A stretch of 64,000 bases of DNA, taken from contig NC_030385.2 of assembly GCF_001625215.2 (NCBI RefSeq), forward strand, positions 40,015,598 to 40,079,597. Direction: 5' to 3'. The translations under genes and the position numbers were made by a program. Of this stretch, positions 11,401 through 21,200 are shown piece by piece. This DNA is from Daucus carota subsp. sativus (Eukaryota; Streptophyta; Magnoliopsida; Apiales; Apiaceae). The stretch's first letter is position 1. Each line of letters begins with the position of its first letter. The notes beneath the pieces were generated by a model that ran no database searches, was not told the DNA's origin, and was given only the letters and a program-made list of their open reading frames with translations.

Positions 11401-12415
11401 CCATCATTGGTTGTGCTCCAATCACACTGTACCGTCCCTATAACAGCCAATTCAACAGTAAACAACCAATATAATACCAAGAAGAATTCAAAAACTGGCA
11501 TCAACTTCTTCACAATAGTAACGGGAGCCAAATTATAATATTAATCATTTGATTGCCAGTTACGAGCATTCAAAAGTTTCCACGTAAAAGTTAAATTTCA
11601 GTATAAGCAGGAGACACTTAGTTGATTTGTTCTCTTTTTACCTTCTAGACCTTAATTCGCTATGTACACGAACATACATAGAGTATTACATTTTTTTAGT
11701 TTACATGATACGTTCAAATATATAAAAGATAAAACTTGCACATATATTGCTCAAATCATTCTGGCTCCACAGCTATATTTTTGCAGATGTTCTAAGACTG
11801 GCAGCTGTCACTATAAAATTCTCAACAAAATGCAATCATCAACTTCACTAATCATAAATACCGCGACATAGACATATATGTGAATTTCATTCTTGAAAGA
11901 GTTCAAACAATATAATCAAATGACATCTAATTAAATATCTTGAAAAAATGAAACAACCAGAAATGCTTATTCATTAAAATTATAAAGGACTTACAACACT
12001 AGAAGACCCAGGATCAACACACTCGAACAAAAAGCTAGGAGCATCTCTATCATCTTCTTTCACTAAACACCTATAAGCTGACACTGGAGTCAGATGATCC
12101 GAGAATATAGATTTATACAATGGAATCAAATTCCCATTATTTGCAGCTTCCTTGAACTTAACCGACTGATCAACTGCACATATACAGTTATATCGCCCAA
12201 TCAGTTACACAATTTATACATTCCCTACAAACAAAATTAGAACAGATGTGTGTGATGTGTTTGTTACCTAGTGAGGGAGGGGAGAGTGCTGAGCATTTGA
12301 AAGTACGGAGGCAAGAGGACTGAGTGTTGAGAATAGAGAGGGAGAGATCTCTGGGAAGAGAGTGGCGAAGATGCAACGGTGGTAGAGGACAGAAAGAGAG
12401 AGCTAGGTTTACCAT
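5452..12415 (-). CDS. ASA: Anthranilate synthase alpha subunit, copy A
   Basis: Eleven exons in transcript order: 12268-12415, 11995-12173, 11248-11437, 10576-10727, 10021-10136, 9685-9934, 9540-9596, 9234-9386, 8320-8400, 7810-7896, 5452-5775. They total 1737 nt and encode 578 aa. The enzyme makes anthranilate from chorismate and ammonia/glutamine, the first step of tryptophan synthesis, in the plastid with a beta (glutaminase) subunit. The first ~50 residues look like a transit peptide. Catalytic-domain signatures are intact: [79 protein letters not shown] and [12 protein letters not shown]. Oddities: the regulatory motif reads FLFECVDPG (Ser to Cys), two residues are missing just after it, and exon 5 ends SMVMPRL where copy B has DIVPPRL. 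Intron 10 is 2 kb because of MITEs absent from copy B. No frame break seen. Confidence 0.95.
5903..6836. mobile_element. Tourist/Harbinger-like MITE (GTGTTCACTTGG family) carrying a nested element
   Basis: Ends TGTTGCGCTCACTTGG and CCAAGTGAACACAGTC form an inverted repeat flanked by TAA on both sides (5900-5902 and 6837-6839). The 934-bp length includes a separate element inserted at about 6001-6610; the rest matches the neighbouring 6840-7169 element in its 'ggaatgaa' and 'ttccattcc' interior. Lies in intron 10 of ASA copy A. Confidence 0.75.
6001..6610. mobile_element. Nested MITE of the 'ACAGTTAAACCTC' family
   Basis: Left end TTACAGTTAAACCTCC and right end GAGGTTTAACTTGTAA are imperfect inverted repeats, with TAAAGTAATA motifs repeated inside. 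Near the left arm it has TTTTGTTGGTCCCAACTTGG; the element at 25300-25811 carries the same block in the opposite orientation, so the two belong to one family. It interrupts the MITE at 5903-6836. Exact ends and target duplication were not resolved. Confidence 0.65.
6840..7169. mobile_element. Tourist/Harbinger-like MITE, abutting its relative
   Basis: A 330-bp element with ends GTTGTGTTCACTTGG and AAGTGAACACAGCC, flanked by TAA at 6837-6839 and 7170-7172. Its left TAA is the same three bases that close the preceding element, so two related MITEs sit head to tail sharing one target triplet. No coding capacity. Confidence 0.8.
7203..7496. mobile_element. Tourist/Harbinger-like MITE (GAGCAAGTCC family) in ASA-A intron 10
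   Basis: A 294-bp element starting GAGCAAGTCCAACAG and ending CTGTTGGCCTTGCTC, with TTA on both sides. Same family as 422-797. Copy B of ASA has the uninterrupted flanking sequence in its intron 10 (around 18680-18715), so this insertion followed the duplication. Confidence 0.88.
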
Positions 12416-12555
12416 TAGGGCCTTAAAAATTTTGCGGAAATGAAATGGGAGAGGATAGAGAAAGTAGAAATGGAAGCTAGGTATTTTTTTTGTTCTGTAG
12501 AATGTGGTTGGAGAGTCAGCATAGAATTACTACTATATAATTGGAATTTATAAGA

Positions 12556-12815
12556 GATACATAAAAAGAACAGTTCAAAAGATATTAACAAAATATTCAA
12601 ATACTATAAAGTAATATATAAAGAATCTGAATATTATAACAGATACATAAAAAAAACAGTTCAAATGATATTAACAAAATATTCAGATACTATAGATAAT
12701 ATATAAAGAATCTGAATATTATAACAGATACATAAAACAACAGTCAAAATGATTCTAGTCTAGTAACCTATACTATAGAGGATACTTTAAAGAATCTGAA
12801 TATTATAATGTATTT
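12556..12815. repeat. Minisatellite, ~86-bp unit, about 3 copies
   Basis: Units begin with GATACATAAA at 12556, 12642 and 12727 and share 'atattaacaaaatattca' and 'aagaatctgaatattataa'. The array starts about 140 bp upstream of the ASA copy A start codon. Copy B has no counterpart. Confidence 0.85.
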
Positions 12816-14035
12816 CAATAATATTCCAAAAAGCATCTAAATATTACAATCATAGATTTTCCACATAACGAATATATTAGGCATGCTATTGATTTTTTCC
12901 ATCAAGATACTTGTTGTAGATTGAAAATAACTAAGAGTGGAAGGTGGAGATAGATTAGATAGACTTATATATGGCTAATAACTTGATGCTTAGATTGTAG
13001 CTCTCTGAATTAAATATATGGGCATGCATTCATCAAACTGCCAGGTAATGCTTGGACTAGAAAATATAGCATAATTGTAAATATGAGTAATACATGATAT
13101 CTTCTACGCTAGTATTCATATCTACATGACTTGAATATATATCACTAAAAATATCAGTACGACATTCTTAATAAACCGGTAGGCAAAGATAGGAAGGCAA
13201 ATCTAACCAGAAGTTTGGTAGATTACACCACATCCTAGGGTAGGAAATGCCTGAAGCTATTACTCCTGTAAAGGAGAGAACGAAAAAAATTAGAAAAAGC
13301 TTGGAATAACTGCTTTAGTAGATAAATGAAAGAACAACAAGGCCTGTAAAGCATAAGTGTTTGATACATGCGTAGATAAGTGCCTAACTTTCAATCATCT
13401 TGATACTAATACAAATTATCATCTTTCCCACATGGGCATTATAGATACCAAAAATAAACGTACAGTACAATACAACACCATTCAACTGCTTTTGTTATTA
13501 TCTCAATAATAAAACAGCAAGAGAAAGCCGGCTAACTTCATCAATGGAAGGGGGAACAAGACATAATCATTACTTTTTACGTTTCCATTCAATCAACACC
13601 CAGTTACAGCACGACTAATACAAGGCAACTAGCATGTCTATGATACATGTACTAAGAAAATCATTTAGTATAGTTCCTCACTTTTTTCTTCATCATCTTT
13701 TGATACCTCTTCCAACACCAGAAGCACATGATGCCTTTTCCAATGATCCATATTTCTTAACTCACAAGATGAAAATATATACTGATATGTTTATATTCAT
13801 AACAAGACGAAATACTTATAATAAGAAATTCTACCATTTCAACTATCAGCAAAAGCAAAGCAGATTTAAAGGCAATAAGAAGATAAAAAATTTCTTCACA
13901 TGCAACTTATCTTCTTTATTTGCTCATTTTAATTCCCGAAATATGACAATCACACGTTCACATCAAGTACAAAGCTGCATATTACTATAGAATGTCTTAG
14001 AATTACGAAGATATCTTTTGTGCTCTCCATTAATT

Positions 14036-14037
<2 letters not shown>
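12816..14037. other. Gap between ASA copy A and the PPR gene
   Basis: AT-rich sequence upstream of ASA-A and downstream of the PPR gene. A 118-codon plus-strand frame at 13634-13990 lacks any recognisable motif. The part nearest 14.2 kb may include the PPR 3'UTR. Nothing else supportable was seen. Confidence 0.45.

Positions 14038-14076
<39 letters not shown>
14038..14076. repeat. Homopolymer run of 39 G
   Basis: Thirty-nine consecutive G residues on the plus strand (C on the strand of the PPR gene), about 165 bp beyond the PPR stop codon. It could be genuine or an assembly artefact. Confidence 0.95.
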
Positions 14077-14079
<3 letters not shown>

Positions 14080-14242
14080 CAAACTGGTTTTACAGACATC
14101 AAACAAAACCAATGACATCACATTACCCATAAATATATGAAGAGAGCTCCACAAGCACGTTCGACGGCCACCAGTTATCCAAAATACACTTGGCATCAAT
14201 GCTTCAAATTAGTAGGACATTTCAACTTCCCGAATAGCAAAA

Positions 14243-15616
14243 TCAATAATTTATGATCTTTGCTAATTTAACTTTTGACTGGAGCTTTCTAGCCTCTCCC
14301 ATAAACCCTGAACCGCGAAGTCCATCAATCACAGCCCGCTGGGCAGATTTTAGAACTCTCATGTTGCCTCTTAAACAGGAAAGCATAAGTTTTGATGCAC
14401 AGCGAAATCTTCCTGCCATGCAAAGATTGTGCACCAAGGAGGTGTAGGTATAAGAATCCTTAAATTCCATAGTCTCAAATAACTTTAGTGCACGATCGAT
14501 ATGACCAGCTTTACACAATCTATCAATTAAGCAATTGTAAGCAACCAAGTTTGAGTCAAACCCCATTATATTCATATTATTCAGGTGTCTTTGGGCCCCT
14601 TCAATATTACCAGCTTTACATAACCCATCAATAATAATTGTGTGGGTATACTTGTCACATTCCATACCTTCTTCTTCTATCTTGTCTAACAGCTCATAGA
14701 CTTCGTCCAACTTGCCCTCTTTACAATATAAATTAATAAGGGTGTTATATGAAACTATATCCAAACTAATGCCACTAGTAATCATTTGTCCGAAGCATTC
14801 ATTTGCCTCGTTTACCCTGCCAGCTTTAAGTAAAGCACCAATGACTGTACAATATGCAAAGGCATCAAATGTATATCCATTCCTCTTCATCTCCAAGAAA
14901 ATCTCAAACCCTTCTACAAATTTCCTAGACCTGAAACAGCTTTTCATAACTGTAGTATGAATGACAGCATTTGGCATGTGACCCGATTCCTCGAGCTCTT
15001 TAAGAATCTTTCTTGCTGTACCCAGCCTACGTGACTTGCAAAGCCCATTAATAAGTATATTGTATGTTACCAACTGAGGAACAAACCCACCTCTTTGTAA
15101 ATTCCTGAATAACATAAGAGCATTGTTGATATATCCATTTTTGCATAGGCCATTAATCATAATATTAAAAGTGGCAGGATGAGGAGGGAGATTGTTCAGA
15201 ATAATATCTTGGAAAACCCGATTGGCCTCATCTGGCTTTCCTAATCTAAAAAAGCAATGCATCAATGTGTTGTAACTCCAAACATCAGGATGAACACCTG
15301 TCTGAAGCATTTCATCAAACAAATTGAAAAACCGCATCAGTAAACTTTGCCTAGCAGCACCAGCCAATAATGAATTAAATGTAACAACATTCGGGTGTAT
15401 CCCCGCCTCTTTCATCCTATAAAGAACCAAATAGCCTGCATCAAGCCCAACAAACCGACAATATGCAGCAACAAGTGTGTTGTAGCTTACAACATCCGGT
15501 AGCACTCCTATCCGTATACCACTTATCAAAACTATTTCAGCTTTCTGCAACTGCTGAGCTTTACATAAAGAATCTATACATATATTCAGCAACTTAGTAG
15601 ACAATCGCCTACCCAT
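14243..15616 (-). CDS. Pentatricopeptide repeat (PPR) protein, P class
   Basis: Single-exon gene of 457 aa. Nearly the whole protein is about 12 tandem 35-residue PPR motifs, recognised by recurring D-VSYNTLI-YC--G--DEA-----M---G--P phrases such as PDVVSYNTLVAAYC, LDIVSYNTLINLYC and DSYTYTSLVHNLCMAG. P-class PPR proteins bind organelle RNA, one motif per base, and act in its processing, stability or translation. No E, DYW or SMR domain follows; the tail ends KLAKIINY. The N-terminus MGRRLSTKLLNIC starts almost at once with repeats and shows no clear organelle presequence, so the true start could be different. Lack of introns is normal for the family. It lies between the two ASA copies, and a relic of a second copy lies at 5221-5330. 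The RNA target cannot be told. Confidence 0.93.
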   Translation of the reverse strand: MGRRLSTKLLNICIDSLCKAQQLQKAEIVLISGIRIGVLPDVVSYNTLVAAYCRFVGLDAGYLVLYRMKEAGIHPNVVTFNSLLAGAARQSLLMRFFNLFDEMLQTGVHPDVWSYNTLMHCFFRLGKPDEANRVFQDIILNNLPPHPATFNIMINGLCKNGYINNALMLFRNLQRGGFVPQLVTYNILINGLCKSRRLGTARKILKELEESGHMPNAVIHTTVMKSCFRSRKFVEGFEIFLEMKRNGYTFDAFAYCTVIGALLKAGRVNEANECFGQMITSGISLDIVSYNTLINLYCKEGKLDEVYELLDKIEEEGMECDKYTHTIIIDGLCKAGNIEGAQRHLNNMNIMGFDSNLVAYNCLIDRLCKAGHIDRALKLFETMEFKDSYTYTSLVHNLCMAGRFRCASKLMLSCLRGNMRVLKSAQRAVIDGLRGSGFMGEARKLQSKVKLAKIINY

Positions 15617-16407
15617 TATTTCTTTATTGTCACTTCACCAAAAGATGATCAGAAAGAGCTTCAAAACCTCTTGAAAATCAGAACTTTGCATCATCACTCA
15701 CAAGCACATTTCTTGGTAAAAACGAATTTCCCACAAAATAATCAAATTCCAACCAGGAAAATATACACCCGATTCATAAATAATCTTAAACGGGCATTTC
15801 AACAAACACTTGTAAGACACAGCTTCCAATTCAAAAAACCATAAACAAGAACCGGTGGTTATCTGTGTATGTGATTTTAACTTCAAAATAATCAAATAGG
15901 CCTTGGGGTTAATATATGCATAGTAAATAATTAACATACCCAAGACAACATTTCCGTTTAAATCTCAGTTGATTTGATTTGAGATTCAGTGGAGTTTGTG
16001 TGCAATTGTATAAAACCCAAACTTTTGGGTAAGAGAAATGCAAACCCGGAGGACTAAATTGTTATTTTAATATAAATAGAATTTTGATCGCAAAACTATA
16101 TTTGACATCATTTTCCTTGATAATAATATATTTAGGGGTTTAATTCCTGAAAAAAGGATAGATTATAAACACCCAAAATTCTTATGATCTCTACTTCCAA
16201 ACTCTTGTAGAATAATCTTTTTATTACTTGTCTGACAACTGGTATGATTGAGTTTACGTGATAATATGAGTGTTTAAAATGTCTATTTAAAATGGTTGTT
16301 TTGTTACTTTTGATTTATTAATAATTTATAAATATTTAAAAATATATTAATAAAAATAAAAGTGATTTATGGATAACTTATGTCTGATGAGTTATGAGTA
16401 ATTTTTA
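15617..16407. other. 5' flank of the PPR gene
   Basis: Probable PPR promoter and 5'UTR, then AT-rich sequence. A short minus-strand frame at 15698-15943 shows no family resemblance and I do not call it. Confidence 0.4.
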
Positions 16408-16658
16408 CTCCCTCTATCCCATTTAATTCTATACGTTTCTTTTTAACTGCTCGACACGCATTTCAATGCTCTTATAAAATATAGTTCCGTAACTTATTTT
16501 TGAGATTTTCTTTTTCTGTATAAAAATATAACATCCAAACTTTAATTCAGAAAAGAAAATTTTTAAAAATAGATTGCACAACTACATTTTGCAGGAGCAT
16601 TAAAGTCCGTGTCGCGTCCCCGTCCCCCAATGTATACTACTCAGGGGGACGGAGGGAG
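16408..16658. mobile_element. Stowaway MITE
   Basis: A 251-bp element with ends CTCCCTCTATCCC and GGGACGGAGGGAG, bounded by TA on both sides. It shares the interior block 'aaatatagttccgtaactt' with the Stowaway copies at 4319 and 29795. Confidence 0.9.
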
Positions 16659-16777
16659 TATCAAAAAAAAAACTTATAAAAATTAAATCATTGAAAAAAT
16701 ATCTCAAACTAACTTCTGACTTTAAATTAGTTTACAGACATTTTTTCAATTTAAAATTGAAAATGACTTAAAGTTTG

Positions 16778-16863
16778 TGTTTAGACCCACATAGGCCCTC
16801 GCAGACCGGCTCTAACTCTGAGTTTAGACCCACATAGGCCCTCACATACCGGTTCTAACTCTA
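16778..16863. repeat. 43-bp tandem duplication
   Basis: TTAGACCCACATAGGCCCTC occurs at 16781 and again at 16824, each followed by a near-identical 'accggctctaactct' tail. A simple two-copy duplication in intergenic DNA. Confidence 0.8.
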
Positions 16864-17353
16864 ATTCCTATAAAAATCCAACTCTTTTTATTTACTTAAC
16901 ACTGAACTCTTTCGTACACAATTCTAAGAGTTTTGATTGCATATTTAAAATTATTATTTTTAAATTTTTTTTTTGAATACAAATATTAAATGTATACTTT
17001 AAATCACAAAAAAATTAAAAAATATTAACTCTAACTATGTCGTCAATGTAAAATATGGGTACAAAAGTCAAACGCCAAGTATTTGAAAACGGTGGGAGTA
17101 AGTTAAAAACCGTAAAAGTAAAAACCTTTCTCACTCATTACTATAAATATTAAACTCTCCGAAAACTCTCGGAACTACACACCTAAATCGCCCTATTCGC
17201 GCATAACTATGATAACTCAAGTGAATTTTCTTGTCAATTGTCAGTGTATTCATTAAATACTGGAAATTGTGGTATACTAGCAGAATTCGACTCGATCACA
17301 ATTCACAGTTGTAATACCAGTGAGAAAACATTTTACCAAAATACAAAGGTTAA

Positions 17354-17740
17354 GAGCATCTCCAACCATGAAGACCCCTTAGCTAAAAAGTGAGTTGTCA
17401 TGCCAAAAATAAAAAATTTAGCCAACCACTTCAAAAAATCACACTCCAACCACAGTGACCTGTTGTCTATAAATTTAGCCAACCTCCAATGGATGGCTAA
17501 ATTTGTCGAACCTCTACAGGTCTGTAAGAAATCTGTAGGAAGATTGCACATCATTTATTATCATATTGAACTGATATATTCTATTTTAACAATATTAATA
17601 ACATGCTATTTTTAAATTACAGCCAACCAATATAGCCAATACCATTGAAGAGAAATGTCTTACAGGTTCAACAAATTTTACATAACATCTTACAGGTCCA
17701 ATTTAGCCAACGATTATAGCAAACACCGTTGGAGATGCTC
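17354..17740. mobile_element. Tourist/Harbinger-like MITE (GAGCATCTCCAAC family)
   Basis: A 387-bp element starting GAGCATCTCCAACC and ending GTTGGAGATGCTC, with TAA on both sides. The interior repeats 'tttagccaac' motifs in both orientations. No coding capacity. Confidence 0.88.
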
Positions 17741-18202
17741 TAAAACAACATATTGAAAACAATGCCAACATATCATTTGATATTTTTCTACATTGTACCG
17801 AGTATCCAAGTTATTGTCAAACTAACTGTATTCACCTTCTAGTAAAACATGGAGTATACTTTACCAATAATGAAGAGCACTTTCAACTCTGACAATATCA
17901 CAATTTTTTCTCCTAATAGTTCTCCCTTGTATCAAAAACAACTTTGTAAACAAAATTGAACCCCAACCCCCATCCCCACCAACCAAAACGTCAAAACTAG
18001 AACCCAACTTAATATTCCTATTAACGCCTTCTAAACCGCAGCCAAAAACCTCTGTAACCTGATGCACCCGGCCTTAGGCAATAGCACATCAGAAGCTAAA
18101 CTGGCTTTAAATTCTGTAACTACAAAAGGTTGTGATTTCATCAAGCATGCAATTAATACTTCAGCTTGAGTTCCGCATCTCAGTTCATCTATGAAGGTAT
18201 TA
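17741..18202. other. 3' flank of ASA copy B
   Basis: Probably includes the ASA-B 3'UTR on the minus strand. Short minus-strand frames exist (17861-18067, 18031-18200) but match nothing I know. Confidence 0.4.
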
Positions 18203-21200
18203 TCACTTTTCAACAAATGAAGACTCTGCCAGGTCAATGGCACGAGCAAGGCCAGCAGCTTTGTTCTCACACTCTCTCTGCTCGTCAGCAGGATCACTGT
18301 CAGCCACTATTCCTGCCCCAGCTTGAAGGTGGGCAACCCAGTCTCGTCTATTATTTGCATCCTTGTATGAATACATAGTGTCATGACGGATACCAGTTGG
18401 AAATACAATGGTCCTCAAAGCCAAGGCAATATCCATATCACCAGAAAAGGATATGCCCCCAAAACCACCACTGTATGGTCCACGCCTCGTGACTTCCAGT
18501 TGATCAATCAATTCCATGGCTTTTACCTATATCACAGAACAACAAGAACACAGAACATAAAAAAAACCTCCACCTACATGAATCCATGAAATTAATAATA
18601 TGTGGTGTTCATGCATATGCTTGTGTTCATCCGCGAATCACTTATGTACCACCACGTAGAGAATAAAATTAAAAGGTCCATCCTAGAACTTTATGGACTT
18701 GGTACAAATTAACCATTGTGAGTCCATGTTCTATTCTATTCAATTAAATAAATGGAATTCAGATATTCATATATACTTTCATATTTTCATATATTTGGCT
18801 ATTTGGTTAGAAAGAAATAACAGAATTTTCAATGATGTTTTTTTGTTCAGTTGATAGCATATGGGATATAGGTCAAAATTTTGGGTGGCTAATTGGGTTT
18901 TTTGCTCAAAAGGTTTTAAAAATTTATCATATTTAGATCTAAGTAGAGATTGGAGTTGTTTTACGTATGAGGTTCAGTGTGGGGTTTTTCCCCTTGTACT
19001 CTCGGCTTTCTTCTGCCTGAAGTGAGGGTTCTTTCTATTTCATAGAAAATACCTGTTTCTTTTCTTCTTTTTTAAACTCTGATTCTTACTGTTCAATTCA
19101 TATCCATCAGAATTAGATTACAAATAGTGCAATAGACATAAATCTTGCAGGCTTGCAGCAGTTAGAATTACCCATTATTCCAAAAAGATATCTGCATTAT
19201 AAGATGTAAAAAGGAGAAAAAATGAACCACCTTTGGAGCTCCACTAACTGTTCCAACGGGCAGTGCAGCACGCAGAGCATCCCAACTAGTCAAACCGTCA
19301 AGAAGCTCTCCAGTGACCTGCCAATGTGGGACATAAACAGATACGACTGACCACATAAGTCCAAGTTACATATAGTAAGTCACTATAACGGAATTCTAAA
19401 GCATCCAATACTTCAATATATTACCACCAAATAGTAGACCTTCAAATTTAAAAACAAAATCCAGGTTTCTCATAATCTAGGGGCAAGATCACAGCATATA
19501 ACTTACTGTGTAATTTCATATACCAATTCAGAAAGTAACTTTAATTGCTTTATTAAACATACATGTACCAGATTCGGTTTGTGATAGGGCTGCCGGAGAA
19601 CAATGGGTTAGTATTGTTAATTTTTTTCACTTTCACTTTGTATCAAGTGTTCACTGCTCCTTACATTTCACCATTGTTTCCTTTTATATTTGTAATAGAA
19701 TGGTGTTTATTTATTTCTTGAAAAAATATAACCGGAAGATAATAAAACTTCTTAAAAATATTACTCTAAAGAAATAAACTAGCAAACCTATTACCAAAGG
19801 TACACAAATCATATCAGTGGCTTCTCCCAACACCAACCAACATACTATCAGACTTGGTCTACCTAAGTGTTCTGAGTTTGGGTCTTGGTACTTCAAAAGA
19901 TCTCATATTTGTTAAAGACCTTTGATGGAAATTGGGATTGACATACTCTTTATGCATATTGGACTTTTGAGTTGGAGGAACTCTTGAGTCTTGACGATAT
20001 ATGATCCTATTAGTGGCTTATCTCAACTCCTAACAGATGTGTGATTGATGGTCATTTAACATATAAAAATAAATAACTTACCGTAGAGCTGATGTGCATG
20101 ACATGGGAATATCGCTCAATGTTCATGAGCTTTTCAACAGCTACAGAACCAGATTTTGATACCTGCATGAACAGCCTCTTTGTTACACACCTATTTTCAA
20201 GCTTTTGACAAGGTGCTCAAAGTCTTACGCAAGCGGATAAAAATGATGTAATGGTCAATGCAAAAATAAGTCAAAGCAACACACAATGTTCAAGCTAGGA
20301 CTAAAGACACATTAAGAAATCTAATATTTGAAGTTTCAAGCATTTTTGGGAATCTAAAACTTTTCAACTCTACTGACAACATAAAAAGACAAAGCTAAAG
20401 AGTAATACTCCATAATACTTGCCAGTTGCCACAAACTCAACAGTGTCAACAATTACCATCAAACGATAGCATTATCAATATTATGGCCATTATAGCTGAA
20501 ACCTGAAGGCATCAACCAAAACACGGACTTAAAGAAGGTAGTTGTGAATAATTATAGAGTCTTAGGGTGTTACATTCAGACTGATAACTAGATTTATAAT
20601 TTAAGCTTTTTTTACTCTTTTGTATTTAAAAGAAACTGCTCTTAGTTCAATTCCCTACAAATGTCATGCATTTCACTCACTATTTCTTAAGGTCACTGTT
20701 CTTATAAACAAATACACATCGATTGCACAACAAAGATTTATGCCCATGTTCACAACTTACATAATTATGCATTCTGTCAGATAAAAAAACTAGCAGAGAT
20801 CTTCATGAATAGGTGAGCTGTTAATATATGATGACTGCATATTATATTACTTAACAAGATTCCAGTTAACTTCAGCATGCTCTTGTTGAGGGTGTAGGAG
20901 GGATACAAATGTTGTAGGTATTAATAATAATCAATCAACTAGAAATAAACGGATGCAGAAGCCTCTACCTTTCCAACATCATTCCTTCCCAGATCAACAA
21001 GCATAATGTGCTCAGCGCATTGCTTTTCATCATGCAGAAGCTGATTCTCCAGCATATAATCTTCTTTCGGTGTTTTTCCTCTTCTTATAGTTCCAGCAAG
21101 GGGACGGTTAGTGATTTTTCTCTGTCCAGATAAACATGTTAATGTAAGTTGTTAACACAAGTCAGAATATCTATACTGGAGTAAATATTTTAAAATCTTT

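Noticed and set aside
13634-13990. 118-codon plus-strand reading frame
   Set aside because: No motif, biased AT-rich composition, and no splice-linked extension; likely chance frame in intergenic DNA.
15698-15943. 81-codon minus-strand frame upstream of the PPR gene
   Set aside because: Does not join the PPR frame by a credible splice and has no presequence-like composition that would justify extending the gene.
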